Assembly: GCF_003752505.1 (NCBI RefSeq)
Contig: NZ_RKHO01000001.1
Coordinates: 3,286,001 to 3,350,000 of the forward strand
DNA: 64,000 bases
DNA from: Nocardioides aurantiacus
GTDB lineage: Bacteria > Actinomycetota > Actinomycetes > Propionibacteriales > Nocardioidaceae
Reading direction: 5' to 3'
The position numbers and the translations under genes are program-made. The notes below the pieces were generated by a model that saw only the letters and a program-made list of their open reading frames with translations, was not told where the DNA came from and made no database searches. Below are positions 26,589 to 33,622 of the stretch, one piece after another. Numbering within the stretch: position 1 is the first letter of the stretch; every line of letters starts with the position of its first letter.

Positions 26589-27461
26589 GTGCCAGCCACG
26601 TCACCCTTTCCGCTCCCCGGCCTGCACCCCGACCCGTACGCCGCCGACGGCCGCGCCCGGCTCGCGCCCGGGCTGCGCGTGGTGCGGCGTGGCACCGACC
26701 TGCTGCAGGTCGGCCTCGAGCCCGACCGCCGGGTGCTGCTGCCCCGCGACCCTGCGTCCGCCGAGGTGCTGCACGCCCTGCGTGCCGACGCGCCGCTGCC
26801 CACGTCGCCCGCCGCCCGCCGGGTGGTCCACGCCCTGCTCGAGCGGGGCTGTCTGCAGGTGCGTCCCGACGCCGCACCCGCGGCGGCCGTGGCGCTGCTC
26901 GACGACCTGGCGGGCGACCCCGACGACCCGGTGAGCACGGTGCGGCTGCTCGAGGGCGCCGGGGTGGCGGTCACCCCCTGGACCGAGGGCGCCGACGCGG
27001 TGCTGGTGCGCTCCCGCGGTGAGTGCGACCGCGACCGGCTCGACCCGCTCGTGCGGGCCGGCACCCCGCACCTGCTGCTGCGGCTCGTCGACGGCGAGGC
27101 GCTGCTCGGCCCCTTCGTCGCCCCCGGGCTGACCTGCTGCCTGCGCTGCGTCGACGCGCACCGTGCCGTGACGGACCCCGACCACCACGCGGTCACCACC
27201 CGCTACGTCGAGGCAGGCGCCCGACCGCGCGAGGACGGCGTCCCCGACCTCGCCGACCCGGCCCTGGTCGCGCTCGTGACGGCCGCCGCGGTGCGCGAGG
27301 TGGCGGCGTACGTCCGGGGCGAGGAGCCGCCCGGCTGGTCCCGCACCCGCCGCTGGACCGGGACCGCCGACGAGCCGGTGGTGCAGGCGTGGGCACGCCA
27401 CCCGCGCTGCGGCTGCAGCTGGGCGCCCGACGACCACGCGTGGGGCACGATGGGGGTATGA
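26589..27461 (+). CDS. Orphan TOMM cyclodehydratase-like protein
   Basis: A 290-residue protein resembling the TIGR03882 region (bacteriocin biosynthesis cyclodehydratase domain), which in azole-peptide pathways presents the precursor peptide. Supporting blocks are GPFVAPGLTCCLRCVDAHR in the middle and a C-terminal CGC, which together give four cysteines suited to zinc. No YcaO, dehydrogenase or precursor peptide is nearby, so a thiazole/oxazole product is unlikely to be made here. It lies 34 bases upstream of an ABC1-type kinase on the same strand, a pairing also kept in mycobacteria as far as I recall (Rv3196-Rv3197). The GTG lies six bases after TACGGT. Confidence 0.7.
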   Translation: MPATSPFPLPGLHPDPYAADGRARLAPGLRVVRRGTDLLQVGLEPDRRVLLPRDPASAEVLHALRADAPLPTSPAARRVVHALLERGCLQVRPDAAPAAAVALLDDLAGDPDDPVSTVRLLEGAGVAVTPWTEGADAVLVRSRGECDRDRLDPLVRAGTPHLLLRLVDGEALLGPFVAPGLTCCLRCVDAHRAVTDPDHHAVTTRYVEAGARPREDGVPDLADPALVALVTAAAVREVAAYVRGEEPPGWSRTRRWTGTADEPVVQAWARHPRCGCSWAPDDHAWGTMGV

Positions 27462-27495
27462 GGTCCGGCCGGAGCACCCGCACGCAGGCGCCGCG

Positions 27496-28827
27496 ATGAG
27501 CGAGATCCCGCGGCGGGCCGTGCGACGCACGGCACGCCTGGCGGCCCTCCCCCTGGGGTACGCCGGCCGCACCGCGCTCGGCTTCGGTCGCCGCATGGGC
27601 GGGGCGTCCGCCGAGAGCGTCCTCTCGGAGGTCCAGCAGCGGACCGCCGAGCAGCTGTTCCGCACCCTGGGCGAGCTCAAGGGCGGGGCGATGAAGTTCG
27701 GCCAGGCGCTGTCGGTCTTCGAGGCGGCACTGCCCGACGAGCTCGCCGGCCCCTACCGCGAGCAGCTGACCAAGCTCCAGGACTCCGCGCCGCCGATGCC
27801 CACCATGACGGTCCGCGAGATTCTCGCCCGCGAGCTCGGCAGCGACTGGAAGCAGCACCTCGTCGAGCTCGACCCGATGCCCGCCGCCGCTGCCTCCATC
27901 GGGCAGGTCCACCGCGGCCGGTGGGCCGACGGCCGCGACGTCGCGGTCAAGGTGCAGTACCCCGGCTCCGCCGAGGCGCTGACCTCCGACCTGCGCCAGC
28001 TCTCCCGCGTCGCCCGCGGCCTGGGCCCGCTGGTGCCCGGCCTGGACGTCAAGGCGTTGATCGCGGAGGTGCAGGCCCGCGCGGTGGAGGAGCTCGACTA
28101 CCAGCTCGAGGCCGAGGCCCAGCGCGGCTTCGCGGCGGCCTTCGCCGCCGACGAGGCCTTCGTGGTGCCCGACGTCGTGGCCGACGCCGGCACCGTGCTC
28201 GTGACCGAGTGGATGGACAGCCACGGCTCGCTGGCCCGGGTGATCCGCGAGGGCACCCAGGAGGAGCGCGACCACCTCGGCGAGCTGTTCCTGCGCTTCA
28301 TGTTCGAGGCGCCCGGCCGTACCGGCATGCTGCACGCCGACCCGCACCCCGGCAACTTCCGCCAGGTCCTCGACCCCGACGGCGGGCCCGATCGGCTCGG
28401 CGTCCTCGACTACGGCGCCGTGGCGCGACTGCCCGAGCGCAGCCTGCCCACCTCGATGGGCACGCTGATCCGGATCGCGATGCTGGAGGACTACGACCAG
28501 CTCGTCGAGCAGCTGCGCGCCGAGGGCTTCATCCGCGACAAGATCCGGCTCGACCCGGAAGCGCTGAAGGCCTACCTCGGGCCCTTCCTGGAGCCCGCGA
28601 GCGTGGAGACCTTCCACTTCTCCCGGGCCTGGATGCAGGAGCAGTTCCAGCGGGTCCAGGACCCCCGGAGCGACGCCTACAGCACGATGCTGCGGCTCAA
28701 CCTGCCTCCGTCGTACATGTTGATCCACCGGGCCTTCGCGGGCGGCATCGGCGTGCTGAGCCAGCTCGAGGCGCGGGTGCCGTTCCGTCGCGTGCTCGAG
28801 GAGACGCTGCCCGGCTTCGCCGGCTGA
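27496..28827 (+). CDS. ABC1/AarF (UbiB) atypical kinase
   Basis: A 443-residue member of the ABC1/UbiB/ADCK atypical kinase family. The signature KxGQ appears in LKGGAMKFGQALSVFEAALP. Later come the nucleotide-binding Ala-rich loop (PAAAASIGQVHRG), the invariant Lys in VAVKVQYPG, GMLHADPHPGNF with the HxDxxxxN catalytic set, and LDYGAVARL in place of DFG. Relatives influence quinone or lipid metabolism through ATP turnover. It is probably co-transcribed with the cyclodehydratase-like gene and lies beside whiB7, as in Mycobacterium; in that setting the family has been linked to intrinsic drug tolerance. Confidence 0.93.
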   Translation: MSEIPRRAVRRTARLAALPLGYAGRTALGFGRRMGGASAESVLSEVQQRTAEQLFRTLGELKGGAMKFGQALSVFEAALPDELAGPYREQLTKLQDSAPPMPTMTVREILARELGSDWKQHLVELDPMPAAAASIGQVHRGRWADGRDVAVKVQYPGSAEALTSDLRQLSRVARGLGPLVPGLDVKALIAEVQARAVEELDYQLEAEAQRGFAAAFAADEAFVVPDVVADAGTVLVTEWMDSHGSLARVIREGTQEERDHLGELFLRFMFEAPGRTGMLHADPHPGNFRQVLDPDGGPDRLGVLDYGAVARLPERSLPTSMGTLIRIAMLEDYDQLVEQLRAEGFIRDKIRLDPEALKAYLGPFLEPASVETFHFSRAWMQEQFQRVQDPRSDAYSTMLRLNLPPSYMLIHRAFAGGIGVLSQLEARVPFRRVLEETLPGFAG

Positions 28828-28836
28828 GCCGGGCGG

Positions 28837-28998
28837 CTACCACCACTCGGAGTCGAGCTTGCCCTCCATCGACCGGAGGTGCTCACGCGAGCAGGTGTCG
28901 CAGAACCACCGCTGCCGGCCGCGCTCGACGGCCGTGGTCCAGGTGAGCGGCGGCGTCTCCCCCTCGACTGCCCGACCGCAGCACGCGCACGTGACCAT
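28837..28998 (-). CDS. Small zinc-finger protein (53 aa)
   Basis: A short gene reading MVTCACCGRAVEGETPPLTW and ending in WFCDTCSREHLRSMEGKLDS plus EWW. Two CxxC pairs (CACC and CDTC) suggest one zinc site. The stop lies 10 bases beyond the convergent ABC1 kinase gene. No ribosome site is obvious. The Cys pairs and the family-like HLRSMEGKLD tail favour a real gene. No function is known. Confidence 0.7.
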   Translation of the reverse strand: MVTCACCGRAVEGETPPLTWTTAVERGRQRWFCDTCSREHLRSMEGKLDSEWW

Positions 28999-29042
28999 GC
29001 GCCCACGCTAGACCCGCCCGGCTCCCCCGGGAACGGCGACGA

Positions 29043-29070
29043 GCCCCGGGGAGGGCGTCCTCCCCGGGGC
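29043..29070 (-). terminator. Hairpin terminator of the whiB7-linked small gene
   Basis: Arms gccccggggagg (29043-29054) and cctccccggggc (29059-29070) are perfect complements around gcgt. It lies 43 bases downstream of the stop of the 68-residue gene on the minus strand. Confidence 0.75.
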
Positions 29071-29113
29071 CCGTGGCTCCCGGTGGTGCTGGCGTGGTGC
29101 GGGGTGGGTGGGC

Positions 29114-29320
29114 TCAGATGACGCGGGCGACCGCGACCCGGGCCCGCGCTGCGACGCGCTCGGCCCGGACGGTGGCCCGCTCGGCCCGGAGGGCCAGGCG
29201 GGTCGCCCGGCGCTGCAGCCGAGCCGCGGCTGCGACCCGGCCCGCCCGGCGGGCGTGCTCGGCCTCGGTGCGGCGCTCCTCGTGCCGCTCGAGGGCGAGG
29301 TCGATCGAGGTCAGGCTCAT
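29114..29320 (-). CDS. Ala/Arg-rich helical small protein
   Basis: A 68-residue protein, about half Ala and Arg, predicted to form one long amphipathic helix (ALERHEERRTEAEHARRAG onward). No known family. The ATG is preceded by AAGGAG at good spacing, which supports translation. It is 84 bases downstream of whiB7 on the same strand and ends before a strong terminator, so it is probably the last gene of the whiB7 transcript and may be induced with it. Confidence 0.6.
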   Translation of the reverse strand: MSLTSIDLALERHEERRTEAEHARRAGRVAAAARLQRRATRLALRAERATVRAERVAARARVAVARVI

Positions 29321-29404
29321 CGACGTGCTCCTTGCTGGTGGTGGTGCGGACGGTGGGGGTGGTGGTGCGGGGGTCGGTCACGGAGTGCTCCTGGGGACGG
29401 GGGA

Positions 29405-29683
29405 TCAGGCGGCCACGACGGCGTCCTTGCGGGGACGCCCGCGGGGTCGCTTGCGGGGGATCACCCGGCCCTGGGCGAAGAGCTCGCCGCCCCACACGCC
29501 CCAGGGCTCGCGGCGCTCCAGCGCCCCGTCGAGGCAGGCGGCCCGCACCGGGCACGCCCGGCACAGCTCCTTGGCCAGCTCCACGTCGGCCGGGGACTCG
29601 GCGAAGTAGAGCTCGGGGTCCTTGCTGTGGCAGGGCAGTCCCGCCTCGTCGGTCCGTGGTCGGTCGACAGCACTGGTGTTCAT
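29405..29683 (-). CDS. whiB7: WhiB7-type iron-sulfur transcription factor
   Basis: A 92-residue WhiB regulator. The four cluster cysteines are C18, C41, C44 and C50, followed by the turn EPWGVWGGE. The C-terminus has an AT-hook, RGRPR at 81-85, within a basic tail, which separates WhiB7 from other WhiB proteins. WhiB7 binds the primary sigma factor and turns on intrinsic antibiotic-resistance genes. The ATG is chosen because GGAGG is eight bases upstream; a GTG three codons earlier abuts the ribosome site. The position next to uvrD2 matches mycobacteria. A leader ORF and a 15-base-pair hairpin lie upstream. Confidence 0.93.
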   Translation of the reverse strand: MNTSAVDRPRTDEAGLPCHSKDPELYFAESPADVELAKELCRACPVRAACLDGALERREPWGVWGGELFAQGRVIPRKRPRGRPRKDAVVAA

Positions 29684-29761
29684 CTCGGTCACCTCCTCGT
29701 GAACGAAGTCGGGTCGAAGCGAGTGGCTCCGCGACCTGCTCCTCGTGCCCGGGAAGCACGA

Positions 29762-29794
29762 AGGCCGCGGAATCCCGGTGGGGTTCCGCGGCCT
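29762..29794 (-). terminator. Attenuator-type hairpin in whiB7 leader
   Basis: A 15-base-pair stem with a 3-base loop (outer arm aggccgcggaa, one G-T wobble) lies 30 bases after the leader ORF stop and about 80 bases before the whiB7 ATG. A terminator in this place would stop transcription unless it is prevented from forming. Confidence 0.7.
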
Positions 29795-29824
29795 CGAGGC
29801 TGCCGACGTGTCTGAGCCGAAGGC

Positions 29825-30031
29825 TCAGGTGGTCGGTGGACTGGAGGTGCGGAGACCCGGGTCGGCGTCGAAGCCGCCCATGGCGGCGACCGGGGAGGTC
29901 ACGTCCTGGGCGAGGGTGTCGACGCGGCGACGGCCCGTCTGCGGACGGACCTCTCCCCCGGCACCGAGCAGGACGGGCGAGACGGGACCGTGACGCAGAG
30001 CGGTCGCGGGGGTGTGGTTCCAGAACTTCAT
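29825..30031 (-). CDS. whiB7 leader open reading frame (68 aa)
   Basis: A 68-codon frame beginning MKFWNHTPATALRHGPVSPV, with an excellent AAGGAGGTG ribosome site seven or so bases before the ATG. It matches no protein family that I recognise. It occupies the whiB7 5' leader between the predicted promoter and the attenuator hairpin. In mycobacteria and streptomycetes, whiB7 leaders contain an upstream ORF whose slowed translation under ribosome-targeting drugs lets transcription pass a terminator; this frame fits that role. The peptide itself may have no function. Confidence 0.65.
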   Translation of the reverse strand: MKFWNHTPATALRHGPVSPVLLGAGGEVRPQTGRRRVDTLAQDVTSPVAAMGGFDADPGLRTSSPPTT

Positions 30032-30097
30032 CTCGCACCTCCTTCGGTGGCTGGGGGGCAGCGGCGGTCGGCCGGGCCCGGGGACGTGGTGCACAGC

Positions 30098-30136
30098 ACG
30101 GTAGTGGCCCCCTGCGCGAGGACGCAACGCATTTAA
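30098..30136 (-). promoter_or_regulatory. Predicted WhiB7-dependent promoter
   Basis: On the minus strand, TTAAAT (30131-30136) lies three bases before TTGCGT (-35, 30122-30127), with TACCGT (-10, 30098-30103) 18 bases on. An AT-rich patch just upstream of the -35 element is the known hallmark of WhiB7-controlled promoters, bound by the AT-hook. It precedes the whiB7 leader ORF by about 60 bases and suggests autoregulation. Confidence 0.55.
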
Positions 30137-30203
30137 CGCCGACCGTGTCACGAGGGCCCTGCGACGGCCGGGAGACCGCCGGGTGCGGGCCGGGCGACGG
30201 GAC

Positions 30204-32300
30204 TCAGGCGAGCAGGGCGAGCAGCTCGTCGGCGTACTTCTCCAGCTTGGCGCGACCGATGCCGTTGATGCCCTGCAGCCCGGTGTGGGTGGTCGGCCTG
30301 ACCTCGGCCAGCGCCTCCAGGGTGGCGTCGGAGAGGACCACGAAGGCGGGCACGCTCTGGGCGTCGGCCTGCGCCTTGCGCCAGCTGCGGAGCGACTCGT
30401 AGAGCTCCTCGTCGTAGGGCACCGGGCAGTCGGCGCAGTAGCCCCGGTTGCGCTCGCGGGAGCTCGCCAGCGGGCGCTGGCACTGCTGGCAGGTCGCGGC
30501 CCTGCGGGAGGTACGCCGGGCCGGCCGGCCGACGGCAGTCCCCGTGGCGCGATCGGTCGCCGACGTGGGCCGCAGCCCGTCGAGGAACCGTGAGGGCTTG
30601 CGCCGGGCCTGCCCGCCGGGGTTGCGGGCCAGCGACCAGGAGACCCACAGGTGCGTGCGGGCGCGGGTGACGCCGACGTAGAGCAGCCGGCGCTCCTCCT
30701 CGACCCCGGCCGGGGTGTCGGCGTGGACGATCGGCATCGAGCCGTCCTGCATGCCGACGAGGAACACGGCGTCCCACTCCAGGCCCTTGGCGGCGTGGAG
30801 GGTGGCCAGCGTGACGCCCTCGGCGACGGGGGCGTGCTGCTCGTGGGCGCGGCGGTCCAGGTCGGCCACGAAGGCCCCCAGCGTGGCCGGCTGCTCCTCG
30901 CCGGCCGCGGCGACGAACGCCTCGGCCTGCGAGTGCAGCGCCTGCAGCGACTCCCACCGGTCGCGGGCCTGGCCGCGGGCGGCCGGCGCCCGGGTGGACC
31001 AGCCCATGCCGCCCAGCACGCCGGTGACCTGCTCGAGCAGGTCACCGGCCGGGGTGGTCAGCTCGCCGGCGTCGGCGGCCCGCTCGGCCGCGCGGACGTC
31101 GCCGCGCAGCAGCGCGACGGCCTGCCGCACCTCCTGGCGCTCGAAGAAGCGGGCGGCGCCGCGCAGGACGTAGGGCAGCCCGTGCGCGGTGAGGGCCTCC
31201 TCGAAGGCCTCGGACTGGGCGTTGATGCGGAACAGCACCGCCATCTCGCGCAGCGGCACGCCGCGGTCGCGCAGCGCGGCCACCCGGGTCGCCACTGCCT
31301 CGGCCTCGGCGACCTCGTCGCTCGCCTCGCGCCAGGTCACCTCGGGACCGCCCGAGGACTGGGAGCGCAGCGTCACGCTGCGGGTGGTGCCGCCCGCGAG
31401 CACCCCGTTGGCCGCGGCGATCACCTGCGGTGTGGAGCGGTAGTTGCGGACCAGCTCGACGCTCGTCGCGCCGGGGAACTTGGTGGTGAAGTCGGACAGG
31501 AAGGCCGGCTGCGCGCCGGCGAAGGAGTAGATGGTCTGCGCCGGGTCGCCCACGACGCAGAGCTCGTCGCGGCCGCCGAGCCACAGGTCGAGCAGCGCGC
31601 TCTGGATGGGGCTGACGTCCTGGAACTCGTCGACCACGAACCACTTGTACTGGCGACGCACCTCGGCGGCCACGCGCTCGTCGTCGCTGAGCAGCGCCGC
31701 CGCGCACAGCAGCACGTCCTCCATGTCCATCCGGCCCTGCTCGCGCTTGGCCTCCTCGTAGGTGGCGAAGACCCGGGCCACGGTGGCGGCGTCGGCGCCG
31801 GTGACCTCGCGTCCGCGGGAGACCGCCAGCCGCTCGTAGTCGTCGGGCCGCACGTTGCTGACCTTGGACCACTCGACCTCGCTGGCCAGGTCGCGCAGCA
31901 GCGCCTGGGAGGTCTCGACCCGGTTGCGCCGGGCCGCGGCCGCCAGCACCGGGATCTTGGACTCCATCAGCTGCGGGGGCTCCCCGCCGTAGACCTTGGG
32001 CCAGAACCACCGCACCTGGCGCAGCGCCGCGGAGTGGAAGGTGCGGGCCTGGGTGAGGCCGGCCCCCATCGTGCGCAGCCGCGCCCGCATCTCGCCCGCC
32101 GCCCGGGTGGTGAAGGTGACGGCGAGGACCTCGGTGGGGTTGTAGACGCCCGTCGCGACGCCGTAGGCGATGCGGTGGGTGATCGCGCGGGTCTTGCCCG
32201 TGCCTGCGCCCGCGAGCACGCGCACCGGCCCGCGCAGGGCGCTGGCGACCTCGCGCTGCTCGGGGTCGAGCGCCGCCAGCAGGTCATCGGACGACGGCAC
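30204..32300 (-). CDS. uvrD2: UvrD2-type ATP-dependent DNA helicase
   Basis: A 698-residue superfamily 1A helicase, 3'-5', acting in DNA repair. Walker A is AGAGTGKTRAITHRI; the Walker B region reads FVVDEFQDVSP, then GDPAQTIYSFAG, and motif VI is VTRARTHL. After the motor come a tetracysteine segment (CQQCQRPL and YCADCP) and a C-terminal HRDC domain (YESLRSWRKAQADAQSVPAF). Cys-motif plus HRDC is the UvrD2 arrangement known from mycobacteria, where it is essential. The GTG has GAGGGAG upstream, and a TAGGCT -10-like element lies at 32341-32346 on the minus strand. It is divergent from mycoredoxin. Confidence 0.95.
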   Translation of the reverse strand: MPSSDDLLAALDPEQREVASALRGPVRVLAGAGTGKTRAITHRIAYGVATGVYNPTEVLAVTFTTRAAGEMRARLRTMGAGLTQARTFHSAALRQVRWFWPKVYGGEPPQLMESKIPVLAAAARRNRVETSQALLRDLASEVEWSKVSNVRPDDYERLAVSRGREVTGADAATVARVFATYEEAKREQGRMDMEDVLLCAAALLSDDERVAAEVRRQYKWFVVDEFQDVSPIQSALLDLWLGGRDELCVVGDPAQTIYSFAGAQPAFLSDFTTKFPGATSVELVRNYRSTPQVIAAANGVLAGGTTRSVTLRSQSSGGPEVTWREASDEVAEAEAVATRVAALRDRGVPLREMAVLFRINAQSEAFEEALTAHGLPYVLRGAARFFERQEVRQAVALLRGDVRAAERAADAGELTTPAGDLLEQVTGVLGGMGWSTRAPAARGQARDRWESLQALHSQAEAFVAAAGEEQPATLGAFVADLDRRAHEQHAPVAEGVTLATLHAAKGLEWDAVFLVGMQDGSMPIVHADTPAGVEEERRLLYVGVTRARTHLWVSWSLARNPGGQARRKPSRFLDGLRPTSATDRATGTAVGRPARRTSRRAATCQQCQRPLASSRERNRGYCADCPVPYDEELYESLRSWRKAQADAQSVPAFVVLSDATLEALAEVRPTTHTGLQGINGIGRAKLEKYADELLALLA

Positions 32301-32365
32301 GAAATGAACTCCCTCTGCGGTGCGTTGGCCAGGGGTCAGAGCCTAGATGCGAGAGAGGACAGCCC

Positions 32366-32656
32366 GTGACCGACCACCAGTCCGGCCCCACCACCCCGAG
32401 CACCCGTGGGGGCGCCGCCTTCACGATGTACAGCACCCCGTGGTGCGGCTACTGCCACCGGCTGCGCAGCCAGCTCGACCGCGAGGGGATCGCCTACGAC
32501 GTGGTCGACATCGAGCAGGACCCCGCCTCGGCCGAGATCGTGATGCAGGTCAACCGCGGCAACCAGACCGTGCCGACGCTCGTCTACAGCGACGGCTCGG
32601 CCCAGACCAACCCCTCGCTGAAGCAGGTCAAGGAGAAGATCGCCGCGCTGGCGTGA
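32366..32656 (+). CDS. Mycoredoxin (glutaredoxin-like)
   Basis: A 96-residue thioredoxin-fold oxidoreductase. The active site is TPWCGYCHRL, a CxxC type, followed by a cis-Pro in NQTVPTLVYSDG. Mycoredoxins reduce mycothiol mixed disulfides on proteins in actinobacteria. The GTG has GAGAGGA upstream. It is divergent from uvrD2 and convergent with nudC, the same order as in Mycobacterium, where the equivalent gene is mrx2. Confidence 0.9.
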   Translation: MTDHQSGPTTPSTRGGAAFTMYSTPWCGYCHRLRSQLDREGIAYDVVDIEQDPASAEIVMQVNRGNQTVPTLVYSDGSAQTNPSLKQVKEKIAALA

Positions 32657-32676
32657 TCCGCGAGGCGCACGGTCCG

Positions 32677-32712
32677 CTCACCACGGGACTCACCACGGGC
32701 CTCACCACTGGC
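32677..32712 (-). repeat. 12-bp tandem repeat carrying three in-frame stops
   Basis: Three copies of a 12-base unit: ctcaccacggga, ctcaccacgggc and ctcaccactggc. On the minus strand each unit contains TGG TGA, and the unit length keeps the frame, so nudC is followed by three TGA codons in one frame. Confidence 0.8.
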
Positions 32713-33622
32713 CGGTGAGCGGGCCGCCGTACCAGTCCTCGATGAGCGAGCGCGAGATCGAGACCCCGCTGGGCAGCACCAGCGTGCCCGCCTCGGACTG
32801 GGTCCGCAGGTCCTCGCGGGTGAACCACCCGGCGGCCTCGATCTCGGCGCCGTCGACGTCGACGCGGGTGCTCGTGGCCCGACCGGTGAACCCCACCATC
32901 AGGCTCGCCGGCATCGGCCAGGGCTGGCTGCCGAAGTAGGCCACCTCGCCCACCTCGACGCCGGTCTCCTCGGCGACCTCGCGGCGTACGGCGTCCTCCA
33001 TGGTCTCGCCGGGCTCGACGAACCCCGCGAGCGTGGAGTAGCGACCGGCGGGCCAGGCGGGGCTGCGGCCCAGCAGCGCCCGCTCCTCGGGCGACCCGGG
33101 CTCGCCGTCGGTGACGAGCATGATCACGGCCGGGTCGGAGCGAGGGAACTGGTCGCGCCCGCAGCGCGGCGAGTGCAGCACGTGCCCGGCCTGCCGCGGC
33201 TCCAGGCGGTCGCCGCAGCGCGGGCAGAACGTGGTCGCCGCGTGCCACTCGGCCATGCCGATGGCGTGCATCACCAGCGGACCGTCCTCGATGGTGTCGT
33301 CGACCAGCCCCATCACGACCGAGCGCAGCGGCACCCACTCCTCGCGGTCCCCCGGTGCCTCGGTGGGGTCGACGAGCAGCGCGAAGTGCTCCACCTCGTC
33401 ACGCTCCCCCAGGAGCAGCCGCAGGCCCCCGGGCGGGGCGTCGGCGGAGGGCACCCAGGCGACCTTCCCGTCGACCGGGCGCAGCCGTGCGCCGGAGATG
33501 ACCAGGACCCGGGTGGCCGCGTCGTGCCAGCGCTCGTCGAGCCAGGCCTCGTCGCGGCGCAGCTCGCCGTGACGGTCGTGCGCGTGCTGCGAGAGCGCGA
33601 CGTGGGGCAGGGTGCGGTTCAC
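32702..33622 (-). CDS. nudC: NAD(+) diphosphatase / RNA-decapping Nudix enzyme NudC
   Basis: A 306-residue NudC-type Nudix enzyme that splits NADH to NMNH and AMP and removes NAD caps from RNA. The Nudix box is GFVEPGETMEDAVRREVAEE, and the family SQPWPMPASLM motif follows. A zinc-ribbon precedes it, FCPRCGDRL and HSPRCG; only three of the usual four cysteines are present, with His or Ser in the fourth place. The GTG overlaps the M3 peptidase stop (GTGA). The last codons overlap a 12-base repeat. Confidence 0.93.
   Translation of the reverse strand: MNRTLPHVALSQHAHDRHGELRRDEAWLDERWHDAATRVLVISGARLRPVDGKVAWVPSADAPPGGLRLLLGERDEVEHFALLVDPTEAPGDREEWVPLRSVVMGLVDDTIEDGPLVMHAIGMAEWHAATTFCPRCGDRLEPRQAGHVLHSPRCGRDQFPRSDPAVIMLVTDGEPGSPEERALLGRSPAWPAGRYSTLAGFVEPGETMEDAVRREVAEETGVEVGEVAYFGSQPWPMPASLMVGFTGRATSTRVDVDGAEIEAAGWFTREDLRTQSEAGTLVLPSGVSISRSLIEDWYGGPLTGQW

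Noticed and set aside
26589-27461. A thiopeptide or azole-peptide biosynthetic cluster
   Set aside because: Only the cyclodehydratase-like domain is present; no YcaO, dehydrogenase, transporter or precursor peptide occurs within reach.
29690-29692. GTG as whiB7 start
   Set aside because: The ribosome site directly abuts this GTG, leaving no spacer; the ATG three codons later is correctly spaced.
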